From NCBI RefSeq assembly GCF_009765165.1, contig NZ_VLNU01000002.1:62001-126000 (forward strand): a stretch of 64,000 nucleotides of DNA, given 5' to 3'. The stretch is from Lysobacter panacisoli. Its GTDB lineage: Bacteria; Pseudomonadota; Gammaproteobacteria; Xanthomonadales; Xanthomonadaceae. Within the stretch, counting starts at the first letter, position 1. Each line of letters starts with the position of its first letter. The position numbers and the translations under genes are program-made. Below, in pieces: positions 27,375 to 37,730 of this stretch. A model generated the notes under the pieces. The model saw nothing but the letters and a program-made list of their open reading frames with translations. It searched no databases and was not told the DNA's origin.

Positions 27375-29948
27375 TCAGGCCTGCATCAACATCGTGCGGT
27401 AGGTGTCGCGGATCTGTTCCGGCGTCAGGCCGGGGGCGAACAGGAAGCCCTGGCCGACGTGGATCCCCAGTTGCAGCAGGAAGGCGCGGTGGCGCTCGGT
27501 TTCCACGCCCTCGGCGACCAGCTCCAGGCCCAGGCTCTTGGCGATGCCGGTCACGGCCTGGCATACGGCCACGTCGGAGTGGTTCTCCGGAACGCCCTGC
27601 ACGAACAGCTGGCTCAGCTTGAGGCCGTGGATCGGCAGGCGGCGCAGGTAGTTGAGCGCGCTGTAGCCCTCGCCGAAATCGTCGATGGTGAGCATCACCC
27701 CCATCTCGCGCAGCGCGGCGAACGTGCGCAGCGTCGCCGGCGCATCCTCGATCAGCACGCGTTCGGTGAATTCCAGTTCGAGCGCGGCGCCGGGCAGGCC
27801 GTACTCGGCGAGCACCGCGGCGACGCTGCTTGCGAGGTCCTCGCCGAGGAACTGGCGATACGACACGTTGACCGCCACGCGCGGCACCTTGAGGCCGCCT
27901 TCCTGCCATTCGCGCATCTGCCGGCAGGCTTCGTGCAACACCCAGTCGCCGATGCCGACGATGTCGCCGGTGGTTTCGGCGTGGTCGATGAACTTGTCCG
28001 GACGGATCTCGCCGAGCGAGTGGTTGCGCCAGCGGATCAGCGCTTCGACCGCGATCACGCCGCCGTCGCGCATGTCGACCTGCGGCTGGTAGACGAGGTG
28101 GAACTCGTCGTTGTTGACCGCGCGGCGCAGGTGCGTTTCGAGCTGCAGGCGATGCAGTTGCTGCTCGGCCAGTTCCGGCGTGAAGGTCTGCCAGCCGTTG
28201 CGACCGCGCCGCTTGCTGTCGTACATCGCCACGTCCGCGCTCTGGATCAGCTGCTGCGAGCGCACGCCGTCGAGCGGCGCCTGGGCGATGCCGATGCTGG
28301 CGGTGATCGAGAACTCCTCGCCGTCGAGGCGGAAGCTGTCGCCGAAGATTTCCAGGATCGCATCGGCCAGCCGCTCCGGGCGCGCCGGATCGCTGCCGGT
28401 GTCGCAGATGATCAGGAATTCGTCGCCGCCGAAGCGCGCGATCAGGCCTTCGCTGCCGATCGCGCGCTGGATGCGTCGCGCGGCCGAGGCGAGCAGGCGA
28501 TCGCCCGCGGCGTGGCCGAGCACGTCGTTGACCACCTTGAAGCGGTCGAGGTCGACGTAGAGCACCGCCAGCGCCGAGCGCAGCGGATCGTCGAGGCGGC
28601 TTTCCAGTTCGGCCAGCACCGCGTCGCGGTTGAGCAGGCCGGTGAGCGGATCGCTGCGCGCCTGCACGCGCAGGGTTTCCTCATCGTGCTTGCGTTCGGT
28701 GATGTCCTGCAGCGTGCCGGTCAGACGCGAGTTGAGCGGATCGCCCGCTTCGGCTTCGCCGATCACGCGCACCCAGAACGAACGGCCATCGGCACGGTGG
28801 CCCTGGACTTCGAGATCGAGGTTGCGGCCGAAGGAAATCGCCTGGCCCAGCGCCGCGCGCAGGCGGTCGCGGTCGATGCCGCGCAGGCAGCCGAGCATGC
28901 CTTCGATGGTGTCGGGTGCGGGTCGGTGGCCGAGGATGCGCTGCGCTTCCTCGGTGAGGTAGAGCCGGTCGGGCGCGACGTCCCATTCCCAGCCGCCGAT
29001 GTGCGCCATCGCCTGCGCGCGGTCGAACAGCGTGCTGTCGCGCTTGAGCGTGGTGACGTCGGAAAACAGCGCCAGCACCTGGTGCGGCTTGTCGCCACCG
29101 GCCGGGAACTGCGGCACTGCGGTCACCGACAGCCACATCAGTTGCTGGCGCGTGCGGTGGTACAGGCCGATCACGGTGCTCTCGATGATGCGCGCTTCCT
29201 GCAGCGCCTGGCGCGAGGGATAGCGCTCGGGCGGTAGCTGGTGGCCACGCTCGTCCACCACCATCCAGTGATCGGGTTGCAGCGCGTCGTTGATCGACTC
29301 GTCCTGGCCGATGCCGAAGATCTTCATCGCCGCGACGTTGGCGTAGACGATCTGCAGGGCCTCGTCCTGGACGATGATGCCGCGGTCGACCGCTTCCATC
29401 AGTTCGCGGTAGCGCAGCTCGGCGGTGTGGCGGCTGCTGAGGTCGCGCGCGACCGCGACCATCGCCTTGTTGCCGTCGTACTGCAGTCCGGCGGTATGCA
29501 CCTCGACCGGGAAGCGCGTGCCGTCGCCGCGCATGTTGGTCACTTCGACGACATACGTGCCGCCGCGGTTGAGCGTTTCCCACACCGGGACCATGTGGTC
29601 TTTCGGTAGATCGGGATTCAACGTCTCGATCGGCTGGCCGACGATTTCCTCGCGCGCCCGCTTGTACGCGGTCATGCCGGCCTTGTTGAGGTCGAGCACC
29701 GTGCCGTCCCACGCGATGATGCTGACCGGATCGGGTACCGCGTCGAACAGCGTGCGATAGCGCAGGCGTTCGGCTTCGCAGTCGTGCAGTGTCGCGACGA
29801 GCGCGTCGTGCGATTGCTGCAGCAGTTGTCGGGTGTCGGGCGACAGATCGCCGCGTTCGAGCGCGTCTCGCAGCGCCGCCAGCGTGGCCGTCGCGTCGCC
29901 TCCATCCGGAGGCGTCGGCGGCGTCGGCGCTGGCGGCTTGCGTTTCAT
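27375..29948 (-). CDS. PAS-GGDEF-EAL cyclic di-GMP enzyme
   Basis: An 857-residue cytoplasmic multidomain protein: a Pro-rich start, a helical segment, three to four PAS-like domains (about 60-460), GGDEF (about 465-605) and EAL (about 615-855). GGDEF is intact (RFGGDEF, 505-511). In EAL the main signatures are present: EALIRW (635-640), NVSYRQF, ELEFTE, DDFGEGYSAL, AEGVE and QGFLF; but the KxD motif usually seen as KIDRSF reads KLSQLF (about 777), losing its Asp, so phosphodiesterase activity is uncertain. The ATG at 29948 overlaps the HMG-CoA lyase stop (ATGA), which couples it to leucine catabolism. Confidence 0.9.
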   Translation of the reverse strand: MKRKPPAPTPPTPPDGGDATATLAALRDALERGDLSPDTRQLLQQSHDALVATLHDCEAERLRYRTLFDAVPDPVSIIAWDGTVLDLNKAGMTAYKRAREEIVGQPIETLNPDLPKDHMVPVWETLNRGGTYVVEVTNMRGDGTRFPVEVHTAGLQYDGNKAMVAVARDLSSRHTAELRYRELMEAVDRGIIVQDEALQIVYANVAAMKIFGIGQDESINDALQPDHWMVVDERGHQLPPERYPSRQALQEARIIESTVIGLYHRTRQQLMWLSVTAVPQFPAGGDKPHQVLALFSDVTTLKRDSTLFDRAQAMAHIGGWEWDVAPDRLYLTEEAQRILGHRPAPDTIEGMLGCLRGIDRDRLRAALGQAISFGRNLDLEVQGHRADGRSFWVRVIGEAEAGDPLNSRLTGTLQDITERKHDEETLRVQARSDPLTGLLNRDAVLAELESRLDDPLRSALAVLYVDLDRFKVVNDVLGHAAGDRLLASAARRIQRAIGSEGLIARFGGDEFLIICDTGSDPARPERLADAILEIFGDSFRLDGEEFSITASIGIAQAPLDGVRSQQLIQSADVAMYDSKRRGRNGWQTFTPELAEQQLHRLQLETHLRRAVNNDEFHLVYQPQVDMRDGGVIAVEALIRWRNHSLGEIRPDKFIDHAETTGDIVGIGDWVLHEACRQMREWQEGGLKVPRVAVNVSYRQFLGEDLASSVAAVLAEYGLPGAALELEFTERVLIEDAPATLRTFAALREMGVMLTIDDFGEGYSALNYLRRLPIHGLKLSQLFVQGVPENHSDVAVCQAVTGIAKSLGLELVAEGVETERHRAFLLQLGIHVGQGFLFAPGLTPEQIRDTYRTMLMQA

Positions 29949-30834
29949 CACGCCGCCAACGCTTTCCCGACCTTGCTGCCGGTCTCGCGCCCCAGCAGCG
30001 TGGCGAGCCAGCGTCCGGTCTGCGCGAGTTGTGCCAGGTCGATCCCCGTCTCGACGCCCAGGCCGTGCAGCATGTACACGACGTCCTCGGTGGCGACGTT
30101 GCCGCTGGCGCCCTTCGCGTAAGGGCAGCCGCCGGTGCCGGAGACCGACGAATCGACCACCGCGACGCCTTCCTCCAGGCACGCCAGCACGTTCGCCAGC
30201 GCCTGGCCGTAGGTGTCGTGGAAATGCACGGCGAGCGCGCCGATCGGCACTTCCTGCGCGACCGCGAGCAGCATCGCCCGCGCCTTGCCGGGCGTGCCGA
30301 CGCCGATGGTGTCGCCGAGCGAGACCTCGTTGCAGCCCATCTCGTGCAGGGCACGCGCGACGCGGACCACGTCGGACAGTGGCACCTCGCCCTGGTAGGG
30401 GCAGCCGAGCACGGTGGAGACGTAGCCGCGTACCGCGACGCCGTCGGCGCGCGCGCGTTCCATCACCGGCGCGAAGCGCTGCAGCGATTCGTCGATGCCG
30501 GCGTTGATGTTCTTGCGGTTGAACGCCTCGGATGCGGCGGTGAACACCGCGATCTCGTCCACGCCGACCGCGCGGGCGCGCTCGTAACCCTGTTCGTTGG
30601 GCACCAGCACCGGATAGCGCACGCCGGGCTGCTTGTGGATGCCGGTGTAGACCTCGGCCGCGTCGGCGAGCTGCGGCACCCACTTCGGACTGACGAAACT
30701 GGTCGTCTCGATGCTGCGCAGGCCGGTCGCCGAAAGCCGATCGATCAGCGCGATCTTGTCGGCGGTCGAGATCGTCGCCTTCTCGTTCTGCAGGCCGTCG
30801 CGCGGACCGACCTCGACGATGCGCACCGAGGTCT

Positions 30835-30838
<4 letters not shown>
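29948..30838 (-). CDS. liuE: Hydroxymethylglutaryl-CoA lyase
   Basis: A 296-residue TIM-barrel lyase that splits HMG-CoA into acetyl-CoA and acetoacetate, the last step of leucine breakdown. The N-terminal VEVGPRDGLQNE carries metal-binding Asp and catalytic Arg; VHFHDTYGQ carries the metal His pair; GGCPYAKGASGNVATE carries the loop Cys. It overlaps the MCC alpha gene upstream (four bases) and the GGDEF-EAL gene downstream. It is also called mvaB in some genomes. Confidence 0.95.
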
Positions 30839-32844
<2,006 letters not shown>

Positions 32845-32849
32845 GTTGT

Positions 32850-33239
32850 TCAGCCCTCCCCTTCAAGGGGAGGGTTGGGTGGGGATGGGGTGGCCTTCTG
32901 CAGCGCGGCGGTAATCACGTCGATCACTCCTTCGGCATTGCCGAGTACATCGTTGTTCCAGAATCGCAGGACGACAAAGCCGGCCTCTTCCAGGTACTTC
33001 GTTCGCTCCCGATCGTATCGGAGTGTGTCGGCGTGATGGCCGCCATCCAGCTCGATAACGACCTTCCGCTCCAGGCATGCGAAATCCAGGATGAAGCGTC
33101 CGAATGGATGCTGTCGCCTGAACTTGCAGCCTGAGACCTGCCTGCCGCGCAGGTATTGCCACAGTCGATGCTCGGCTTCGGTTGGCGAGTTGCGCAGGCG
33201 ACGCACACGCGCCGAGTGCCGTTGTTCCTGACCTTGCAT
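32850..33239 (-). CDS. DUF559 (Vsr-like) nuclease-domain protein
   Basis: A 129-residue protein of the DUF559 family, whose fold relates to Vsr and other PD-(D/E)XK nucleases. Landmarks are LRNSPTEAEHRLWQYLRG, KFRRQHPFGRFILDFAC (Asp) and the KVVIELDGGHH segment, giving the E-L-D-G-x-x-H signature, then RTKYLEEAGFVVLRFWNNDV. The last residues (PPNPPLEGEG) are encoded by an inverted repeat that bounds the gene, and an identical inverted copy lies 18 bp before the ATG at 33239. A longer frame upstream is only an antisense reading of the hydratase gene. Nuclease activity is inferred. Confidence 0.85.
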   Translation of the reverse strand: MQGQEQRHSARVRRLRNSPTEAEHRLWQYLRGRQVSGCKFRRQHPFGRFILDFACLERKVVIELDGGHHADTLRYDRERTKYLEEAGFVVLRFWNNDVLGNAEGVIDVITAALQKATPSPPNPPLEGEG

Positions 33240-33293
33240 CGTAGCGTCCTGCCAAACCATCCCCACCCAACCCTCCCCTTGAAGGGGAGGGCT
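32852..33293. mobile_element. Small cassette: DUF559 gene between perfect 37-bp inverted repeats
   Basis: Bases 32852-32888 and 33257-33293 are exact reverse complements over 37 bp. Each begins with a REP-like hairpin, CCCTCCCCTT-C-AAGGGGAGGG, followed by TTGGGTGGGGATGG. They enclose the whole DUF559 gene, apart from two bases of its stop codon, and nothing else. The unit sits between the liuC and liuD genes, whose order is otherwise that of an operon. No target-site duplication is obvious. It looks like a minimal mobile or REP-derived cassette; movement is inferred from the structure only. Confidence 0.65.
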
Positions 33294-33301
33294 TAAAAGC
33301 A

Positions 33302-34084
33302 TCACTTGCACCAGCGCGGCTTTCGCTTTTCGAGGAAAGCGCCCAGTCCTTCCTGGCCTTCCTCCGACACGCGCAGGCGGGCGATCAGCGCGGCGTTGTC
33401 GGCGTCGAGGCGGTCGCGGTCGTGTTCGTGGGCGACGCGACGTACCAGCGCCTTGGCCTGCGCGGAGGCAATCGGGCCGGCCTTGAGCAGCAGGTCGGTC
33501 TGGCGCTGGACCGCGGCGTCCAGTTCCGCGGCTGGTACGACCTCGTGCAGCAGGCCGATGCGTTGCGCGGTCGGGGCGTCGAAGATCTCCGCCGTGGCGA
33601 ACCAGCGCCGCGCCTCGCGCGGCCCGATGGCCTCGATCACGTAGGGCGAGATCACCGCCGGGAGCAGGCCGAGCTTGCTCTCGGTCAGCCCGAACTTCGC
33701 ATCGACCGAAGCGACGGCGATGTCGCAGCAGGCGACCAGGCCGACGCCGCCGCCGAAGGCCGCGCCCTGCACGCGGGCGATGGTCGGCTTGGGTAGTTCG
33801 TCGAGCGTGCGCATCAGGCGGGCGAGGGCGAGCGAATCGGTGCGGTTGTCGGCCTCGCTGGCGGCCGCCATGCCGCGCATCCAGTTCAGGTCGGCGCCGG
33901 CGGAGAACGACGGCCCTTCGCCTTCCAGGATCACGACCCGGACGCTGTCGTCGTCGGCCACGGCTTCCAGAGCGCCGGTCAGCGCCGCGATCAACATCGC
34001 GTCGAAGGCGTTGTGCAGGTCCGGACGGTTCAGGCGCAGGCGGGCGACGGGTCCCTCGCGCAGGTTCAACAGCGGGTTGGTCAT
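33302..34084 (-). CDS. liuC: Enoyl-CoA hydratase, likely methylglutaconyl-CoA hydratase
   Basis: A 260-residue crotonase-fold enzyme. The oxyanion-hole segments are FSAGADLNWM (about 65-74) and GAAFGGGVGLVACCD (about 105-119); FGLTESKLGLLPAVISPYV is typical of the AUH/LiuC subgroup. It would hydrate 3-methylglutaconyl-CoA to HMG-CoA, between the carboxylase and the lyase encoded downstream. MTNPLLNLREG at 34084 is the start; the open frame runs far upstream only antisense to feoAB. It diverges from feoA. Confidence 0.88.
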   Translation of the reverse strand: MTNPLLNLREGPVARLRLNRPDLHNAFDAMLIAALTGALEAVADDDSVRVVILEGEGPSFSAGADLNWMRGMAAASEADNRTDSLALARLMRTLDELPKPTIARVQGAAFGGGVGLVACCDIAVASVDAKFGLTESKLGLLPAVISPYVIEAIGPREARRWFATAEIFDAPTAQRIGLLHEVVPAAELDAAVQRQTDLLLKAGPIASAQAKALVRRVAHEHDRDRLDADNAALIARLRVSEEGQEGLGAFLEKRKPRWCK

Positions 34085-34164
34085 CGGCCATGCGGTTGTT
34101 GGACTCTGGCGGATGATAGCCGGTGGCCTCAGTGGACCGCGCGACGGCGGGTGGAGTGCTACAA

Positions 34165-34184
34165 TTTGAGAACGATTCCCATTT
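34165..34184. promoter_or_regulatory. Predicted Fur box upstream of feoAB
   Basis: TTTGAGAACGATTCCCATTT contains TGAGAACGATTCCCA, a near match to the gammaproteobacterial Fur core TGAGAATnATTCTCA (inverted TGAGAA/TTCnCA arms). It lies 49 bp before the feoA start, in the 148-bp divergent region shared with liuC. Iron-dependent repression of feoAB by Fur is therefore expected. Confidence 0.7.
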
Positions 34185-34232
34185 GGAGCCGGAGTCCCGG
34201 AGGCATGCCTTCGGACCGGCTGTAGGTGAACC

Positions 34233-34496
34233 TTGAAGCTGTCCGAACTGCCATACCGCACCGCTGCCATCGTCGAACGTGTCGAGGACGACATGCCCAA
34301 CGACGCCATCGCGCGCCGACTGCGCGAACTCGGCTTCGTGCAGGGCGAGCGCGTCGAAGTCATGGCGGCTGGCCCGGTCGCGGCGGAACCGCTGCTGGTG
34401 CAGGTCGGCTTCACCCGCTTTGCATTGCGTCGCAGCGAGGCCGCGCGGGTGCGCGTGGCGATGAATGCCGCGACGCTGGCGGAGGCGGTCGCATGA
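34233..34496 (+). CDS. feoA: Ferrous iron transport protein A
   Basis: An 87-residue SH3-like cytoplasmic protein that assists FeoB. MKLSELPYRTAAIVERVED, IARRLRELGFVQGERVEVM and GFTRFALRRSEAARVRV are the usual FeoA blocks. The start codon is TTG 34233, preceded by AGGTGAACC; no ATG or GTG gives the conserved N-terminus. The end overlaps feoB by four bases (ATGA). Its promoter carries a predicted Fur box. Confidence 0.9.
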   Translation: MKLSELPYRTAAIVERVEDDMPNDAIARRLRELGFVQGERVEVMAAGPVAAEPLLVQVGFTRFALRRSEAARVRVAMNAATLAEAVA

Positions 34497-36367
34497 GCGC
34501 CGAGAACGCCGTGCGCATCGCCCTGATCGGCAATCCGAACTGCGGCAAGACCGCGCTGTTCAACCAGCTGACCGGCAGTCGGCAGAAGGTCGCCAACTAC
34601 GCCGGCGTGACCGTCGAGCGCAAGGAAGGCCGCTTCCTCGCGCCGTCGGGCCGCAGCTACGCCGTGCTCGACCTGCCCGGTGCGTACAGCCTGCACGCGG
34701 CCAGCCTCGACGAAGCCGTCGCACGCGACGTGTGCCGCGGCTTCTATCCGGGCGAGCCCGCGCCGGACGTGCTGGTGTGCGTGGTCGATGCGACAAACCT
34801 GCGCCTGCATCTTCGCTTCGCGCTGGAAGTGCGCGAACTCGGCCGGCCGATGGTGCTGGCGGTCAACATGATGGATGCGGCCAAGCGCCGCGGCATCGAC
34901 GTCGATCTCGCCGTGCTCGAGCGCGAACTCGGCGTGCCGGTGGTGCCGACGATCGCCGTGCGCAACGGTGGTGCACGCGAGCTGGTGTCGATGCTCGACA
35001 CGGTCTCCGGGAAGCTGCACGAGCCGCAGACGCACCTGCCGGAGGAGTTCGCGCACGACGCCGATGCATTGCATGCCGAAACCCGTCGTCTGCTGTCGCT
35101 GGCGGTGACGATGCCGCGCCGCACCGCCGAGCTGGACGACGCACTCGACCGCTGGCTGCTGCATCCGGTGCTCGGCCTGTTGTCGCTGGCGGTGGTGATG
35201 TTCCTGATCTTCCAGGCGGTCTACGCCTGGGCGACGCCGTTGATGGACCTGATCGAAGCCGGCACCGGTGCGCTGGGCGAGTTCGCCAGTGCGATGCTGC
35301 CGGATGGACCGCTGCGCAGCTTGCTGGTCGATGGCGTGATCGCCGGCCTTGGCAGCGTGGTGGTGTTCCTCCCGCAGATCCTGATCCTGTTCGCCTTCAT
35401 CCTCGCGCTGGAAGAATCGGGCTACCTGCCGCGCGCCGCATTCCTGCTTGATCGCCTCATGTCGCAGGCGGGCCTGTCCGGTCGTTCGTTCATCCCCTTG
35501 CTGTCGAGTTTCGCGTGCGCGGTGCCGGGCATCATGGCGACGCGCTCGATCCAGGATCCGCGCGACCGCCTCGCCACGATCCTCGTCGCGCCGCTGATGA
35601 CGTGTTCGGCCCGGCTGCCGGTGTACGCGCTGCTGATCGGCGCGTTCATCCCGCAACGACAGGTCGCCGGCGGGCTGCTCAACCTGCAGGGGCTGGTTCT
35701 GTTCGGCCTGTACGCCGCCGGCATCCTCAGCGCGTTGGGCGTGGCGTGGGTGATGAAGAAGTGGCGTCGCGACAAGAGCGAGCATCCGCTGCTGCTTGAG
35801 CTCCCGTCCTACCGCATCCCGCATCCGCGCGACCTGCTCATCGGCCTGTGGGAACGCGCGTGGATCTTCCTGCGCCGCGTCGGCGGCATCATCCTCGCGT
35901 TGACGATCCTGCTGTGGTTCCTGCTGTCGTTCCCCGGCGCGCCCGAAGGCGCCACCGGACCGGCCATCGACTACAGCTTCGCCGGCCGCATCGGCCACAC
36001 GCTGACGGCGGTGTTCGCGCCGATCGGCTTCAACTGGCAGATCTGCATCGCTCTGATCCCCGGTCTGGCCGCGCGCGAAGTGGCGGTGTCCTCGCTGGCG
36101 ACGGTGTACGCGCTGTCGGCCGCGAACGACGATGCCGCCGCGCAGGCGCTGTCGCCGATCATCAGTGACACCTGGTCGCTGGCGACCGCGCTGTCGCTGC
36201 TGGTGTGGTTCATCTATGCGCCGCAGTGCATCTCGACGCTGGCGACGATCAAGCGCGAGACCAACTCGTGGAAGCAGGTGGCGATCGCCACCGGCTATCT
36301 GTTCGGTCTGGCGTATCTCGCCTCGCTCGTGACCTACCAGGTCGCGGTCGCGCTGGGCGCGGGGTGA
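34493..36367 (+). CDS. feoB: Ferrous iron transporter B
   Basis: A 624-residue inner-membrane Fe2+ transporter with an N-terminal GTPase domain. G1 is GNPNCGKT (13-20), G3 is DLPG and G4 is NMMD; a GDI-like spacer leads to the polytopic region from about residue 220 with two Gate domains (the Cys in SFACAVPGIMATR is the usual one in the first Gate motif). Length is shorter than E. coli FeoB (773). The ATG at 34493 overlaps the feoA stop. A small Cys-rich membrane protein follows at once. Confidence 0.95.
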   Translation: MSAENAVRIALIGNPNCGKTALFNQLTGSRQKVANYAGVTVERKEGRFLAPSGRSYAVLDLPGAYSLHAASLDEAVARDVCRGFYPGEPAPDVLVCVVDATNLRLHLRFALEVRELGRPMVLAVNMMDAAKRRGIDVDLAVLERELGVPVVPTIAVRNGGARELVSMLDTVSGKLHEPQTHLPEEFAHDADALHAETRRLLSLAVTMPRRTAELDDALDRWLLHPVLGLLSLAVVMFLIFQAVYAWATPLMDLIEAGTGALGEFASAMLPDGPLRSLLVDGVIAGLGSVVVFLPQILILFAFILALEESGYLPRAAFLLDRLMSQAGLSGRSFIPLLSSFACAVPGIMATRSIQDPRDRLATILVAPLMTCSARLPVYALLIGAFIPQRQVAGGLLNLQGLVLFGLYAAGILSALGVAWVMKKWRRDKSEHPLLLELPSYRIPHPRDLLIGLWERAWIFLRRVGGIILALTILLWFLLSFPGAPEGATGPAIDYSFAGRIGHTLTAVFAPIGFNWQICIALIPGLAAREVAVSSLATVYALSAANDDAAAQALSPIISDTWSLATALSLLVWFIYAPQCISTLATIKRETNSWKQVAIATGYLFGLAYLASLVTYQVAVALGAG

Positions 36368-36369
36368 GC

Positions 36370-36624
36370 ATGGACGTCGGCCTGCTCGCGCAGTACCTGA
36401 TCATAGCGGCGGCGGTGCTGGTGAGCGCGTGGTTCGTGGCCCGGCGTCAGTTCCCGAATGCCGTGCGGCGCGCGCGCATCGCGCTGGCGATTCCGCTGGT
36501 GCGCGAGGGCAGGGCGTCGTGGCTGCAGCGCATCGGTCGCTGGGTCGCACCGCCAGCCGCGTTGAACGACGGCTCCTGCGGCGGCTGCAACAGTTGTGAG
36601 CCCACGCAACCGCGCCAGCACTGA
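36370..36624 (+). CDS. Small FeoB-associated Cys-rich membrane protein
   Basis: An 84-residue protein with one N-terminal transmembrane helix (LLAQYLIIAAAVLVSAWFVA), a basic cytoplasmic middle and a C-terminal cysteine cluster CGGCNSC. Gene position right after feoB and this layout match the FeoB-associated Cys-rich small proteins, which replace FeoC in many bacteria. A GTG at 36364 overlapping the feoB stop is an alternative start, two codons earlier. The cysteines may bind iron or sense redox state; this is not shown. Confidence 0.65.
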   Translation: MDVGLLAQYLIIAAAVLVSAWFVARRQFPNAVRRARIALAIPLVREGRASWLQRIGRWVAPPAALNDGSCGGCNSCEPTQPRQH

Positions 36625-36639
36625 GCCGGCGCGGTACAT

Positions 36640-36669
36640 GGACGCAACCGCTCAGTGGCGGCTGCGTCC
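36640..36669. terminator. Hairpin between convergent feo operon and zinc-ribbon gene
   Basis: GGACGCAACCGC (36640-36651) pairs with GCGGCTGCGTCC (36658-36669), one mismatch. It overlaps the stop codon of the minus-strand zinc-ribbon gene and follows the last feo gene. No T-run. Confidence 0.35.
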
Positions 36670-37023
36670 GCGACCGGCGCGATAGCCGGTCACTTCAACG
36701 GCTTCCACCTCGAGGGTGAAAGACCGCTCCTCGCCCGCGAAGAGCGCGCCCACGCCCATGACCTGGCGTTCGATCTCGACGCCCTCGTCGTTGCGGATCG
36801 TGAGCACCACCGAATACTCCAGCGCGTTGTCGCCCGGCGGCGGCTTGATGGTGCCCTCCACACGCAGGGGCACCGACCGCTTCTTCGCGGACTCCACGGC
36901 GTCCGGATCGAACCGCAGGTGATGGCGGCACGACGGACAGACGTTGGCGCTTTCGAGGATCTTCGTCTTGCAGTGCGGACAGGTCCGCGTCGCGCCTGGC
37001 GTGCCGGGGCGCGTGCTGCTCAT
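36652..37023 (-). CDS. Zinc-ribbon protein, bactofilin-linked
   Basis: A 123-residue protein. The N-terminal zinc ribbon has CPHCKTKI and CPSCRHHL (two CxxC pairs, about residues 15-35); the rest is a beta-rich domain (about 45-120, VEGTIKPPPGDNALEYSVVLTIRN) of unknown function ending in a basic tail. The start overlaps the bactofilin stop by four bases, so the two proteins are made together, which points to a cytoskeletal or cell-shape context. No catalytic motif is visible. Confidence 0.75.
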   Translation of the reverse strand: MSSTRPGTPGATRTCPHCKTKILESANVCPSCRHHLRFDPDAVESAKKRSVPLRVEGTIKPPPGDNALEYSVVLTIRNDEGVEIERQVMGVGALFAGEERSFTLEVEAVEVTGYRAGRGRSRH

Positions 37024-37580
37024 GACGCGGTGGCCGCCTCCGCCTTGGCTTCGGACTTCTCGGCCTTGCTGCTACCGGGCTTGGTGTCCTTGTCGTCGAA
37101 GCCGAACTCGACCTGGCCGCGCATGCGCGAACCAGCGGCGATGGTCACCACACCGGCCTTGACGTCGCCGACCACGATGCCGCCTTCCAGCAGTTCGACG
37201 CGCGAAGCGGATTCGATGTTGCCTTCGAGCTCGCCGGCGATGACGACCTTGCGCGCGCGCACGCTGCCGTTGACCTTGGCGCCGACCTCGACGCTGAGGT
37301 CGCCTTCCACGTGCACGTCGCCCTTGAAGCGACCCGCGATGCGGATATGGCCCGCGCCCTGGATCTTGCCTTCGATCGACAGGTCGGCGGCGATCAGCGA
37401 CTCCTTGCCCTCACGCTCGACCGGACGCGGCGCGGGGGCGGGCGTCGGACGCGGTGCGGGCGCGGCGGCGCCGAAGTTGATCTCGTTGCGGACATCGGGT
37501 TCCTTCGGCAGCGCGGATTCCGGCTGACCCGTCGGAGCGTTCTTGGGGGCGGGGGACTGGGGGGAATTGAAAATCGCCAT
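37020..37580 (-). CDS. Bactofilin
   Basis: A 186-residue cytoskeletal polymer protein. A Pro/Ala-rich disordered N-terminal part (1-60) is followed by the DUF583 beta-helix (about 63-150) with repeating turns: SLIAADLSIEGKIQGAG, GRFKGDVHVEGDL, VGAKVNGSVRARKV, IAGELEGNI, EGGIVVGDVKAGVVTI, then an Lys/Ala-rich tail. Bactofilins form filaments that place peptidoglycan enzymes. ATG 37580 is chosen; a further ATG at 37616 would add twelve residues with no family resemblance. Confidence 0.9.
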   Translation of the reverse strand: MAIFNSPQSPAPKNAPTGQPESALPKEPDVRNEINFGAAAPAPRPTPAPAPRPVEREGKESLIAADLSIEGKIQGAGHIRIAGRFKGDVHVEGDLSVEVGAKVNGSVRARKVVIAGELEGNIESASRVELLEGGIVVGDVKAGVVTIAAGSRMRGQVEFGFDDKDTKPGSSKAEKSEAKAEAATAS

Positions 37581-37730
37581 GACGCTTCCTCGGTTGGGGC
37601 ATAACGTGGGATGCAACCCACCCGAGGCTACGCAGCCCGATCGTCCACCGGTGTGACACCGTGCACCTAACCGCCAGTACGCGTGAGGGCGTTTATGTTC
37701 CGATCACATGACTGAATCGGCGTGCGGACG

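Noticed and set aside
33302..35998. 898-codon minus-strand frame reaching over feoAB
   Set aside because: Only its last 260 codons (liuC) are protein-like. The upstream part is the complement of feoA and feoB.
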